Shown piece by piece: positions 33,619 to 44,670 of a DNA stretch of 64,000 nucleotides (position 1 is the first letter of the stretch; each line of letters starts with the position of its first letter). The DNA comes from an uncultured Collinsella sp. (GTDB lineage Bacteria > Actinomycetota > Coriobacteriia > Coriobacteriales > Coriobacteriaceae): the NCBI GenBank assembly GCA_937923795.1, contig CALDWI010000012.1, positions 29,844 through 93,843 on the forward strand, in the 5' to 3' direction. A program made the translations under genes and the position numbers. The notes below the pieces were generated by a model. It saw only the letters and a list, made by a program, of their open reading frames with translations, had not been told where the DNA came from and did not search any database.

Positions 33619-34467
33619 ATGCCAAGTTGGAATATTCATATCGCTCAGACGGAACGACTGCTGGCGCGTGCTGGGACGCTTGCCAAGAGCGTGCGCGACC
33701 GCAATGCCTTTTTGTTTGGCTGCGTGGTTCCGGATATCTTCGTGGGCTATATGGTCCCTGGCATCGCCGATCCCATCCCGTACCGCATTACGCACTTTGC
33801 CAAGCCTGAGCCCATCCCTAAGCCTCGTGAGCATGAGTTCTGGGATACCTATGTGGCACCGTTGCTTAAAAGTTCGCCCACCGGTGCGCCGGCCGCGGCG
33901 ACCTCGATTATCGAGGAACGTGAGCGACTGAACCGCGTGCACTATCCCCAGCGCTACAAGGATGCCGAGCCGGTTGCCGGTCCCGGCGCCTGTGAGTTCT
34001 CGCTTGCGTCCGAAGATGTGGCGCAGTCGCTGCTCGATCTGACGCTGGGTGTCTGGTCGCATCTGGTGGCCGATACCGTATGGAATACGCGTGTGAATCA
34101 GTACCTGGAGGCGCACGGCGGCAAGCCGTGTGAGGAGTTCCGCATTAAAAAGCAAGGAGACTTTGACTGGTTTGGTAAGACGCTCGGCATTGTCTCCATC
34201 CCGCGTGCGACCGAGCGCCTGTATACCGCTGCGACGCGTTTTGGGCAGTATCCCATCCATAAAGAGTATGTGCTCAAGACCATCGGCGTCATGCACGAGA
34301 TCGTGCGCGAAAACCCCGGCGAGCCCGATCATCCGCCGTATCGCCTGCTAACCGAGGAGTTCTTCGACGCAACGTTTACCGAGGTCATCGAGCTGACCGA
34401 GGCGGGATTTGCGGCTCGCGTTGCTGCTTCTGACGTTCCCGCAGTCCTTCTGATCGCTAGCTGCTAG
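33619..34467 (+). CDS. Zinc-dependent phospholipase C-like protein
   Basis: A 282-residue protein opening with MPSWNIHIAQTERLL and continuing FLFGCVVPDIFVGYM, TH in YRITHFAKP and WSHLVADTVWN. This pattern of early Trp/His, an Asp in a hydrophobic block and later His-x3-Asp is that of the Zn_dep_PLPC fold (PF00882), which holds zinc for phosphoester hydrolysis; substrates of these bacterial forms are unknown. No signal peptide is visible. ATG 33619 has GGGGGTGG upstream; the frame runs open to 33541 but without a ribosome site. The stop overlaps the stop of the convergent gene by 3 bases. Confidence 0.6.
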   Translation: MPSWNIHIAQTERLLARAGTLAKSVRDRNAFLFGCVVPDIFVGYMVPGIADPIPYRITHFAKPEPIPKPREHEFWDTYVAPLLKSSPTGAPAAATSIIEERERLNRVHYPQRYKDAEPVAGPGACEFSLASEDVAQSLLDLTLGVWSHLVADTVWNTRVNQYLEAHGGKPCEEFRIKKQGDFDWFGKTLGIVSIPRATERLYTAATRFGQYPIHKEYVLKTIGVMHEIVRENPGEPDHPPYRLLTEEFFDATFTEVIELTEAGFAARVAASDVPAVLLIASC

Positions 34468-35537
34468 CCGGCCGGCTTAACGGAGAACAGTTCATCCCAA
34501 TTGACCAACAGCTCCCGCCGCAGGGCATCTTCGGTGGTGCGTTCCTGATCGGTCTTTGGGATGTAGGGGAGCCCCGCCTTTTTATGAATGAGCTCGGCGA
34601 TGCTATCAAAGCTCTTCTTGTCCTTGATTTGCTCATAGGTTATCTGGATAACGTCATAGCCCATGCTTGTGAGGGCGGTGGTGCGCTCGGCATCGGAGAG
34701 ACTTGCGGCTTCGCCACCGTGGGCGGAACGGCCTTGGCATTCCAAGATGACGCCCATGCTGTCGGTGTTGCTCTCTATGAGGATATCGGCGTAGCAGCAG
34801 GTTTTGTCATACAGTGAGCGTGCGGCGTTGCTGAGTGGGATGCGCACGTTGTTTGCGATGTTGATGCCCATGCCGCCCTCGTCGCGGGGGAGCGAGACAA
34901 GTATGGATGTCTGTACTTCGAAGGGCGAGGCGGTCTGCCCTGTCATGTGCTCGGCCGCCCAGCGCAGTTGTTTAACGCCGCGCAGGCCTGCGGCCTGCTT
35001 GGCGAACGCGGCGATATCCGCTGCGCTGAGGAGCGGTGGGCGCTTCCACAGGTTGGTGTCATTGCCCTTGGTGTCGTTAACTCGCTCCCAGCCGCAGTTG
35101 GGTGGAATGAGCTTAAGCGAAATAGCTTCATCGAGTTGTTGTTGCGTTCGCTCGCAGGGCTTAAACACTGCAAAGGAGCCGCACATCTCGTAGCAAGCCA
35201 TGAGTAACTGGTTGCGTGAGACCTGCGTAGCAAGGTTGAGCAGCGTAAACTCAGGCGACGTGACATCAAATCCATGCTCAGTCTGCCTAAACGACCCAGG
35301 AGGCGGCTCTTGGGTTAGGAGGTGCGATTTAAACAGACTTCGCGACCCGGATTGTGCCCGAGTGAATACAAGCCTGTGAAGCGGTGCGTGAAGCAGGTCT
35401 TTTACAACTGCATGACTTCCGAGGCCGCAACATCTGCGATCCATATTGCCAAGGCTAATGGCGGGGTAAAGGCCTAATACCTGCGGCGGGATGCGGTAGT
35501 AGTTAAAGGCGGATTGCCCACAAAGCGTCAGGTCCAT
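34464..35537 (-). CDS. AbiEi-like/DUF559-like fusion with EXQ nuclease motif
   Basis: A 357-residue protein. Around residue 94, TSPEFTLLNLATQVSRNQLL resembles the TTPxRTLLDLA block of actinobacterial proteins with an AbiEi-type N-terminal region. The C-terminal third has Asp251 in ADILIES and Glu266-x-Gln268 in VILECQGRSAHGG, followed by YDVIQITYEQI. That is the order of a Vsr/DUF559-type PD-(D/E)xK fold, with the common E-x-Q variant. A nuclease role is plausible but not shown. AGGAGGGC precedes the ATG at 35537. No partner gene is adjacent. Function is otherwise unknown. Confidence 0.65.
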   Translation of the reverse strand: MDLTLCGQSAFNYYRIPPQVLGLYPAISLGNMDRRCCGLGSHAVVKDLLHAPLHRLVFTRAQSGSRSLFKSHLLTQEPPPGSFRQTEHGFDVTSPEFTLLNLATQVSRNQLLMACYEMCGSFAVFKPCERTQQQLDEAISLKLIPPNCGWERVNDTKGNDTNLWKRPPLLSAADIAAFAKQAAGLRGVKQLRWAAEHMTGQTASPFEVQTSILVSLPRDEGGMGINIANNVRIPLSNAARSLYDKTCCYADILIESNTDSMGVILECQGRSAHGGEAASLSDAERTTALTSMGYDVIQITYEQIKDKKSFDSIAELIHKKAGLPYIPKTDQERTTEDALRRELLVNWDELFSVKPAG

Positions 35538-35591
35538 AATGCCCTCCTGGCCGAAATCATCTCTTTGAAGCGAGTGATGCCAGCGTCAATC

Positions 35592-35715
35592 CGGAAGTAT
35601 GCGGCAAAATCTGAACCCTATGAGCAGACCTGGCTTTTGAGACTAGTTTATCAGGCATTTTGTTGCGAAAAAACAGGGTGTGCTCGGAGGTTCCAGAATT
35701 TGCCGCATACTTCCG
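35592..35715. repeat. Inverted-repeat element with 17-bp perfect ends
   Basis: CGGAAGTATGCGGCAAA (35592-35608) and TTTGCCGCATACTTCCG (35699-35715) are perfect inverted repeats, and the pairing extends with mismatches into CTGAACC/GGTTCCAG. The 90-base interior shows no gene. A short frame across it lacks a ribosome site. The rest of 35538-35898 is featureless apart from this. Confidence 0.75.
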
Positions 35716-35898
35716 AAAACCAGGTCGATTTGGTTCTTGCTAAAACGATTTATCAGCCCTGCGTGAGGTGTGGTCTTGCCACCGGGTGAACACTTCTAGC
35801 GCCTGAGCTTTATTTTTTGGGCCTCGAAGGGTGGATTTCGCGCTTTTGGTAAAGAAATGAGTGCGTGTTTTGCCGTGCGCCGGCATTGGCGCAAAGAA

Positions 35899-35933
35899 AA
35901 AGGGCCCGGAAGGCAAAGCCTTCCGGGCCCTTT
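35899..35933. terminator. Bidirectional terminator after pyk
   Basis: A perfect 16-bp stem, AAAGGGCCCGGAAGGC with GCCTTCCGGGCCCTTT, around AAA. On the minus strand it follows the pyruvate kinase stop and ends in T-rich sequence. Confidence 0.9.
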
Positions 35934-35961
35934 GCAATGCAAACCTGCTTGCAAGTGCGAT

Positions 35962-37422
35962 TTAGCGCACCTGAGCGACGTAAGCGACGTTGGTCGAGGA
36001 GACCTTGTCCTCGAGCTGGACGCTCATACGGGGATCGCCGGCGGTAGCGACGGTCAAATCGCCAGTCTTGACGTAGCCGAGCTCCTTAGCGGTCTCGATC
36101 GCCTTGACGATCGTGCCGTTGACGGTGCCCTGGGTAATCTCGGCCTGGTGCGGGATAACGCCCCAGTACATGATCATCTGCTGGACGGCCCACTCGTGGC
36201 GGGAGAACGCGCAGATCGGCATGTTGGGACGGAAGTGCGAGATCAGGCGAGCGGTACGACCGGTGGTCGTCGGCACGGTGATGCACTTGGCGCCAACGGT
36301 GGTGGCCATGTTCACAGCGGACATACCCACAACGTTGTTGACAACGCGGGTGCCGTGAGCATCGGCCGGAACCTCGAGCGGAGCGTGAGCCGGGAGGTAC
36401 TTCTCGGTCTCGAGAGCAATGCTGGCCTGCATCTTGACGGCCTCGACCGGGTACTTACCGGCAGCGGACTCGCCGGAAAGCATAACGGCGTCGGTGCCGT
36501 CGTAGATGGCGTTAGCGACGTCGGCAACCTCGGCGCGCGTCGGGCGCGGGTTCTGCTGCATGGAGTCGAGCATCTGCGTAGCGGTGATAACGGGCTTGTA
36601 GGCCGCGTTGCACTTGGCGATGATCTCCTTCTGGATGTGCGGAACGAGCTCGGGCTTGATCTCGATGCCCAGGTCGCCACGGGCGACCATGATGCCATCG
36701 GAAGCCTCGAGGATCTCGTCGAAGTTCTCGACGCCCAGGGCGCACTCGATCTTCGGGAAGATCGTCACGTGCTCGCCACCGTTCTCGCGGCAAAGCTTGC
36801 GGATGCCGCGGACGGACTCGCCGTCACGGATGAAGGAAGCGGCGATGTAGTCGATGTTCTCGGTCAGGCCAAAGAGGATGTCCTGACGATCGCGCTCGGT
36901 GATGGCGGGCAGAGAGATGTTGACGTTGGGCATGTTGACGCCCTTGCGCTCGCCGATCAGGCCGTCGTTCTTAACGACGCAGGTCATGTCCTGGCCGTCG
37001 ACGGACTCGACCTCGAGGGCAACCAGGCCGTCATCGATCAGGATGAGGGAGCCCTTCTCGACCTCGGAGGGCAGAGCCAGGTAGTCGAGGGAGATGTGCT
37101 CAGCGGTGCCATGGAAATCCTCGGACGTGGGCTGAGCGGTGACGACGATCTTGTCGCCGGTCTTGACGGCAACCTTCTTGCCGTCGACCAAAAGGCCGGT
37201 GCGGACCTCGGGGCCCTTGGTGTCGAGCAGGATGCCGACGGGCAGACCGAGCTCCTTGGAAATACGACGGACGCGCTCGATGCGACCGTGGTGCTCGTCG
37301 TAGGATCCGTGCGAGAAGTTAAAACGGGCGACGTTCATGCCCGCCTTGATCATCTCGCGGATGGTCTCGTCGCTATCGCAGGCGGGACCCATGGTGCATA
37401 CAATCTTGGTGCGCTTGTACAT
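35962..37422 (-). CDS. pyk: Pyruvate kinase
   Basis: A 486-residue glycolytic enzyme that makes ATP and pyruvate from PEP and ADP. It starts MYKRTKIVCTMGPACDSDE, has TKGPEVRTG of the B-domain hinge, the active-site Lys/Glu block FPKIECALGVENFDEI, and MVARGDLGIEI. The C-terminal allosteric domain is present and no extra C-terminal domain is added. GGAGGTC precedes ATG 37422. It has its own promoter region and a strong terminator, so it is monocistronic. Confidence 0.97.
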   Translation of the reverse strand: MYKRTKIVCTMGPACDSDETIREMIKAGMNVARFNFSHGSYDEHHGRIERVRRISKELGLPVGILLDTKGPEVRTGLLVDGKKVAVKTGDKIVVTAQPTSEDFHGTAEHISLDYLALPSEVEKGSLILIDDGLVALEVESVDGQDMTCVVKNDGLIGERKGVNMPNVNISLPAITERDRQDILFGLTENIDYIAASFIRDGESVRGIRKLCRENGGEHVTIFPKIECALGVENFDEILEASDGIMVARGDLGIEIKPELVPHIQKEIIAKCNAAYKPVITATQMLDSMQQNPRPTRAEVADVANAIYDGTDAVMLSGESAAGKYPVEAVKMQASIALETEKYLPAHAPLEVPADAHGTRVVNNVVGMSAVNMATTVGAKCITVPTTTGRTARLISHFRPNMPICAFSRHEWAVQQMIMYWGVIPHQAEITQGTVNGTIVKAIETAKELGYVKTGDLTVATAGDPRMSVQLEDKVSSTNVAYVAQVR

Positions 37423-37485
37423 TCAGACCTCCATCTGACATCGTCTTGCGCTGATAGATAAACCATAAGAAATAAAACTGACATG

Positions 37486-37491
37486 ATTATA
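37486..37491 (-). promoter_or_regulatory. Likely -10 element of pyk
   Basis: A perfect TATAAT on the minus strand, 64 bases before the pyk start. No convincing -35 is visible at the standard spacing. The wider 37423-37799 gap is AT-rich divergent promoter region without a gene. Confidence 0.5.
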
Positions 37492-37799
37492 ACGAAATGC
37501 CGACCGAATACCCCAAAAAATCGACCGTATGCCGAATTAGAAGTTCATTTTTTGCGGAAAAACGGTATATGCAAAAACTTTACCAACCGTTCTAACCGCT
37601 GCTATCTGGGCGATATTTTAGTTCGATGATGCGCCGAAGAAAAAACGTTTTATCAATCTTGAGCATCACACTGTCTGCACCGTTGCGCCTGTGCCGTGTT
37701 TCCAGATGGAATGTTTTGGCTAGACGCGTCGCTTTGGGGTACCATAGCTCCACTATCAACTGCCGCTCAGCACGGCAGCCTTGATGAGCCCTTGCCCTT

Positions 37800-37854
37800 C
37801 TCCTGGGAATTATGATCGGGCATCAATCTGCTGAGTGGCCCGAATCCCAGGAGG
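37800..37854 (+). promoter_or_regulatory. SD-sequestering hairpin before the P-type ATPase
   Basis: CTCCTGGGA (37800-37808) pairs perfectly with TCCCAGGAG (37845-37853), and TCGGGC (37816-37821) pairs with GCCCGA (37838-37843) inside. The 3' arm contains the Shine-Dalgarno AGGAGG of the ATPase gene, so the folded form should hide it. The trigger is unknown. Confidence 0.6.
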
Positions 37855-37863
37855 GGACTCTAT

Positions 37864-40545
<2,682 letters not shown>

Positions 40546-40558
40546 CGTACTCGTCCGG

Positions 40559-40642
40559 GCCCGCCCCACGCCCTTTCTCCCTCACTGGTCCTCGCGCTTC
40601 GCGCTGCGGGATCGTTCGGGAGAAAGGGCTTCCGGGGCGGGC
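40559..40642. repeat. Long inverted repeat downstream of the P-type ATPase
   Basis: GCCCGCCCC (40559-40567) plus GCCCTTTCTCC (40570-40580) pair with GGAGAAAGGGC (40619-40629) plus GGGGCGGGC (40634-40642). A small GCGC-TTC-GCGC hairpin caps the loop. It may terminate the ATPase mRNA, although no T-run follows. Confidence 0.7.
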
Positions 40643-40736
40643 CCTGCGGTATCCTTGCTGGCTTTTCTTCCGTGCGGATGAAAAGGGCTGAGGGAAAGAA
40701 GGTGAGCGGCCGAGCAATTGCTCGGCCGCTCGTTTT
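40637..40736 (+). repeat. Duplicated unit 1: conserved body plus terminator hairpin
   Basis: A 62-base body from GCGGGCCCTGCGGTATCC to GGGCTGAGGGAAAG is shared with 40775-40838. It ends in its own hairpin, GAGCGGCCGAGC with GCTCGGCCGCTC (40704-40731), followed by GTTTTG. It could encode a small RNA. Confidence 0.65.
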
Positions 40737-40774
40737 GAATAAAGGATGTGCCCTTAGGAAACCCCTCCCGGCGG

Positions 40775-40876
40775 GCGGGCCCTGCGGTATCCTTGCTGGC
40801 TTTTCTCCCGCGCGGATGATAAAGGGCTGAGGGAAAGTTTGTGAGCTGGTCGGGCTTTGCCCGGCCAGCTCTATTT
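40775..40876 (+). repeat. Duplicated unit 2: conserved body plus different terminator hairpin
   Basis: The body is nearly identical to unit 1, with a few substitutions and one inserted base. The closing hairpin differs in sequence, GAGCTGGTCGGGC with GCCCGGCCAGCTC (40843-40871), but occupies the same position. It lies directly before rsgA. Confidence 0.65.
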
Positions 40877-40924
40877 GATTTAAAATACCTGCTCAGTTGT
40901 GATTTATGGTGCTGGGAGGCGCTT

Positions 40925-42109
40925 GTGGGCAAGGCGAAGGCTAAGGCGAAGAAAAAGACGACGGGGGCGCGGGCTAAGCGCGATCGTCGTCGGAAGCTTG
41001 CGACCGAGGCCCCCGCGTCTGCCGAGGAGCTGCTGGCGAGCGTGCCGGGACTCGACGCGCTGCAGGACGTTCCGGCGTTTGATGACCTGCCGGTCGATGA
41101 AGCTCAGCAGGCGGCATTTGACGACTTTTGCGCACATGCCGAGGAGCCCGAGCAGATGCAGCTTGGCGCCGTGGTGCGCTTGGATCGCGGGTTTCCGCTG
41201 GTGGCGACTGCCGACGACACCTTTCGCGCCGAGCATGCCGTGGGGTTTGCCAAGTCGCGCGGCGAGGACGAGGTCCTGCTGCCTGCCGTGGGCGACCGTG
41301 TGGCGGTGCGCCGCGCTCCCGGGCACGATATGGGCGTGATTGAGTGCGTGCTGCCGCGCCGTACGAGCTTTGAGCGTTGGCGCGGTCGTGCCCGCGGAGA
41401 GCGCCAGGTGCTCTGCTCCAACGTGGATAGCGTGCTAATCGTGCAGGCGCTCGGTGCCGGCGAGGTGCTGCTCGATCGCGTGGCGCGCTCGCTGGTGTTG
41501 GCGCTCGACTGCGATGCCGAGCCGGCGGTGGTGCTCACCAAAGCTGACCGCTGCGATGCCGGGGAGCTCGAGCGCGATCTGGACCGCGTGCGCCGCCTGG
41601 TGGGTCCGGACGTACGCGTGATCGTTACGTCCTCTGCCGAGGGCCGCGGCCTGGACGAGGTCCGTTCCTGCGTGCCTGCCGGGAGCTGCGCCATGATTCT
41701 GGGCGAGTCGGGTGCCGGCAAGTCGACGCTGCTCAATGCACTGCTGGGCCACGATACGTTGGCGACCGGCGGTGTGCGCGAACGCGACGACCAGGGCCGT
41801 CACACTACCGTCGCGCGCGTGATGGTGGCGCTGCCGGGCGACGCCGGCGTGATCGCCGATGCCCCGGGCCTGCGCAGCCTACCGCTCGTGGGTCACGAGC
41901 GGGGTCTGGCGCGCGCCTTCCCCGAGATTGTCGAGGCATCGCGCGCGTGCCGGTTTGGCGATTGCACGCATACCCATGAGCCGGGTTGCGCCGTTCGCGA
42001 GGCCGAGGACGCCGGACAGATTGACAGCCTGCGTTTGGAAACGTTCCAAAACCTGGCGTCATCCATGCGCGTGAGCGCTCAAATGCTCGATCCCGATGTC
42101 CATCTGTAA
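40925..42109 (+). CDS. rsgA: Ribosome small subunit-dependent GTPase A
   Basis: A 394-residue circularly permuted GTPase that assists late 30S assembly. A Lys/Ala-rich N-terminal tail (GKAKAKAKKKTTGARAKR) and an OB domain precede the G domain in the permuted order G4 (VLTKADR), G1 (GESGAGKSTLLNAL near residue 262) and G3 (DAPGLR). A C-terminal zinc site CRFGDCTHTHEPGC follows. The GTG at 40925 has GGGAGG upstream; the frame is open to 40841, but that would run through the duplicated hairpin. A terminator follows. Confidence 0.95.
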   Translation: MGKAKAKAKKKTTGARAKRDRRRKLATEAPASAEELLASVPGLDALQDVPAFDDLPVDEAQQAAFDDFCAHAEEPEQMQLGAVVRLDRGFPLVATADDTFRAEHAVGFAKSRGEDEVLLPAVGDRVAVRRAPGHDMGVIECVLPRRTSFERWRGRARGERQVLCSNVDSVLIVQALGAGEVLLDRVARSLVLALDCDAEPAVVLTKADRCDAGELERDLDRVRRLVGPDVRVIVTSSAEGRGLDEVRSCVPAGSCAMILGESGAGKSTLLNALLGHDTLATGGVRERDDQGRHTTVARVMVALPGDAGVIADAPGLRSLPLVGHERGLARAFPEIVEASRACRFGDCTHTHEPGCAVREAEDAGQIDSLRLETFQNLASSMRVSAQMLDPDVHL

Positions 42110-42126
42110 TTGATTTTTCCTATGAC

Positions 42127-42161
42127 AGCCGTCTCCCAACTGTTCGGGAGACGGCTTTTTT
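42127..42161 (+). terminator. Terminator of rsgA
   Basis: An 11-bp perfect stem, AGCCGTCTCCC with GGGAGACGGCT, is followed by six T. Confidence 0.93.
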
Positions 42162-42199
42162 GCTGCGGAAAAGCCTCGAAACATGCAGTTTGCTGACGT

Positions 42200-42251
42200 G
42201 CTGACCAAAACCTTGCCACGAGCTTGACGGGCTGGTCAGCTTTTGGTCAGC
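42200..42251. promoter_or_regulatory. GCTGACC inverted repeats upstream of the Tad operon
   Basis: GCTGACCAAAA (42200-42210) and TTTTGGTCAGC (42241-42251) are perfect inverted repeats, and the word GCTGGTCAGC (42231-42240) sits beside the right arm. They lie 110 bases before cpaB and could be a regulator site or a hairpin. No other feature is seen in 42162-42361. Confidence 0.4.
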
Positions 42252-42361
42252 GATTGGTTTGACATCGAAAGCCAAGATCGCGATTGCGCCGCTTTGCGCT
42301 CTGATCGCCCAGACAATGGTGGTACGGGCATTCGCCCGGCACTGCCATGAGAGGAGCGGCC

Positions 42362-43021
42362 GTGAACAAGAGCAAGCGCATCGCCATCAGTCTGGTCGCG
42401 GGCGTGCTCGCCGCTCTGCTCTGCATGGTTTACGGCTCGTCGATTCGCTCGCAAGCCGAACAGGTCCAGGCTGAGACCTTGGCCAAGTACGGTGGCGATC
42501 GCGTCGAGGTATGCGTCGCGGCGCGCGATATCGATATGGGCGAGACCCTCGATGAGACCAATGTCATAACCCAGGAATGGCTGACGAGTCTGCTGCCGCG
42601 TGACGCGGCGACCGAACTGCGCCAGGTGCGCGGCGACGTGACGACTTCGCGTATTCCCAAAAACGCCGTGATCTGCAATGTCTACACCAAGGCTGAGAGC
42701 CACAAGCTCGAGGTGCCTAAGGGCAAGGTTGCCGTTTCGGTGGCGGTCGATGCCGAGCACTCGGTCGGCGGTGCTACAGGCGTGGGCAGCTACGTGGATG
42801 TGTATGTGCAAAAAGACGGCGTAACCGATCGGCTGTGCGGTGCGTACGTGATCGATACCAGTGAGGATTCCGGTGCCACGCGCGAGGGCAAGATCGAATG
42901 GGTGACGCTGGCGGCTGACCCCGAAGACGTCAAGGAACTGCTGGGAGCCTCGGGCAAGGGAACGGTCAGCTTGACGATTCCCGCCACGGCGCGCGGCAAA
43001 AAGAGCGGAGGCGACGAGTGA
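42362..43021 (+). CDS. cpaB: Tad pilus assembly protein CpaB (SAF domain)
   Basis: A 219-residue protein with an N-terminal membrane helix (AISLVAGVLAALLCMVYG) and then a SAF-type domain (VEVCVAARDIDMGETLDETN, with IPKNAVICN). This is the CpaB/RcpC arrangement, which is thought to act on the outer side during Tad pilus assembly. The GTG at 42362 has GAGGAG five bases upstream. The stop overlaps the next start (TGATG). First gene of the Tad operon. Confidence 0.88.
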   Translation: MNKSKRIAISLVAGVLAALLCMVYGSSIRSQAEQVQAETLAKYGGDRVEVCVAARDIDMGETLDETNVITQEWLTSLLPRDAATELRQVRGDVTTSRIPKNAVICNVYTKAESHKLEVPKGKVAVSVAVDAEHSVGGATGVGSYVDVYVQKDGVTDRLCGAYVIDTSEDSGATREGKIEWVTLAADPEDVKELLGASGKGTVSLTIPATARGKKSGGDE

Positions 43022-44670
43022 TGAAGGCGATCTGGCTTGCGTGCTGCGCGTGCGGCGATTACGGGCTGTTGCAGCGGGAAGTCGAGGGCCGTGATGCGGG
43101 TGCACAGGTGCTTCGCGTGGGTGACCTGGACGGGCTGATTTCCATGGCGCGGGCGTTTCCGTCGCGCCGCGGGGCTGCCATCATCGCGGCGTCTCTGTTT
43201 GATATCGAAGATGTGCGCAAGACTGTTGCGCGCCTGACGGCCGAAGGCCGCGTGAGTCGCGTGGTCGTGTTGATAGAAGCACTCGATCCGTCGGATATCG
43301 AGGGGCTGTTTCGCGCAGGGGCGACCGAGGTCATCGCTGCGCACAGTATATGCGGCAACGGGCGCGCGGGCGAGGGAGCGGTTGATTCCGATCGGCGCAT
43401 GACGATTGAGCCCGATGCTTTTGTTGATAGGGAACCCGGGGCGCCTCGCGCTACAAGAGGCCCGCGTGTTGATGATTATGGAAAAGCGGAAGCCGAGCAT
43501 GGTCGGCGCCCCCGGAACCCCCTTGTATACGATGACGCTGGAGGGCCGGCGCAGCATGCTGGCGACTCCCCGGCTGTAGATTTGGGATACGTGCACGGCG
43601 TGAATCTGGCGGATGAACTCGACGAAGTTGAGGGCTTTGCCGGGTGCGGCGAGTTGTCGCTGATGCAGCATGAGCAGATTGTGCAGAACGAGCCTGCCTC
43701 GCAGACCGAACAAGCTGCCATGCCGTCATGGCCGCAGCGTGTGGTTGCGGCGGGGGAGACGGGGACGCTGCCGCCGACGCCCGCCCCGCCGCCTCCGATG
43801 CCGCCGGCAGACGCTGCCGCTTCGCCGCACCGAGCTCCGGTCATCTGCGCCATTTCGGGTTCGGGCGGTTGCGGCAAGTCGACGATCGTTGCCACCATGG
43901 CACACACATCGTCGCTGTTGGGCTTGCGTGCCGCCGTACTCGACCTGGACCTGATGTTTGGAAACCTTTACGACTTGTTAGGCGTCGATGCTCCGCGCGA
44001 TATGGCGGCACTTATCGAGCCGTCGGCGGCGGGCGCGCTCGCCGAGCCAGATATCGTAGCCGCATCGATGCGCGTGGCGCCGGGCGTTACGCTCTGGGGT
44101 CCCGTCGCGGCGCCCGAGCAAGCCGAGCTCATGGCACGTCCGGTGGAGCTACTGCTTGATGTTCTGCGTCGCGAATCCGACGTGGTCTTTGTCGACACCT
44201 CGGTCTTTTGGGGTGATGCCGTGGCGGCTGCGGTGGCGGCGAGCGACCGCTGCCTGGTCGTTGGCGATGCGGCGGTGTCGTCCGCGACATCGGCGTCGCG
44301 CGTCATTGAACTGGCAAGTCGAGTGGGTGTGCCGCGCACGCGCATGAGCGCCGTGTTCAACCGGTTCGGTGCGCGCGGGGCAGACGAGGACGTCGCCATG
44401 CGCTTTGAGATTGCCTGTGCGTTGAGCTCCAAGATTCATATCGCCGATGGCGGGCAGGATCTCGCCGCGCTCATGGCGTTTGGACGCGCTGACGAGGCAG
44501 TGGGGCAGACCAGCGCTTTTGCGACCAGCGTGCGCGAGGCTACGCGCGAGATGCTCGTGGAACTGGGGTGCGCCGTCGGCCCTTGGAGCGATATGGTCGC
44601 CGACCGTGCAACGCGTACCGAGCGCCCGCGTATCCGCCTTCCCTGGTCGCGCGAGGGTGATCAGCGATGA
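43021..44670 (+). CDS. tadZ: Tad pilus localisation ATPase TadZ/CpaE
   Basis: A 549-residue MinD/ParA-like ATPase that positions the Tad secretion machine. Residues 1-110 look like a degenerate receiver domain (VLIEALDPSDIEGLFRAGAT), then comes a long disordered linker with a Pro-rich run (PPTPAPPPPMPPADAAA). The ATPase starts near residue 275 with ISGSGGCGKSTIVATMA and continues with AAVLDLDLMFGNLYDLLG and VFVDTSVFWGD. The linker is longer than usual. The start overlaps cpaB, and the end overlaps tadA (ATGA). Confidence 0.88.
   Translation: MKAIWLACCACGDYGLLQREVEGRDAGAQVLRVGDLDGLISMARAFPSRRGAAIIAASLFDIEDVRKTVARLTAEGRVSRVVVLIEALDPSDIEGLFRAGATEVIAAHSICGNGRAGEGAVDSDRRMTIEPDAFVDREPGAPRATRGPRVDDYGKAEAEHGRRPRNPLVYDDAGGPAQHAGDSPAVDLGYVHGVNLADELDEVEGFAGCGELSLMQHEQIVQNEPASQTEQAAMPSWPQRVVAAGETGTLPPTPAPPPPMPPADAAASPHRAPVICAISGSGGCGKSTIVATMAHTSSLLGLRAAVLDLDLMFGNLYDLLGVDAPRDMAALIEPSAAGALAEPDIVAASMRVAPGVTLWGPVAAPEQAELMARPVELLLDVLRRESDVVFVDTSVFWGDAVAAAVAASDRCLVVGDAAVSSATSASRVIELASRVGVPRTRMSAVFNRFGARGADEDVAMRFEIACALSSKIHIADGGQDLAALMAFGRADEAVGQTSAFATSVREATREMLVELGCAVGPWSDMVADRATRTERPRIRLPWSREGDQR

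Noticed and set aside
35514..35789. Possible 91-residue gene in the gap before pyk
   Set aside because: It overlaps the start of the nuclease-like gene, spans both arms of an inverted repeat, and has no ribosome site.
35857..37461. A 534-codon open frame antisense to pyk
   Set aside because: Same cause; Asp/Val/Leu/Gly-rich shadow with no domain and the pyk frame is secure.
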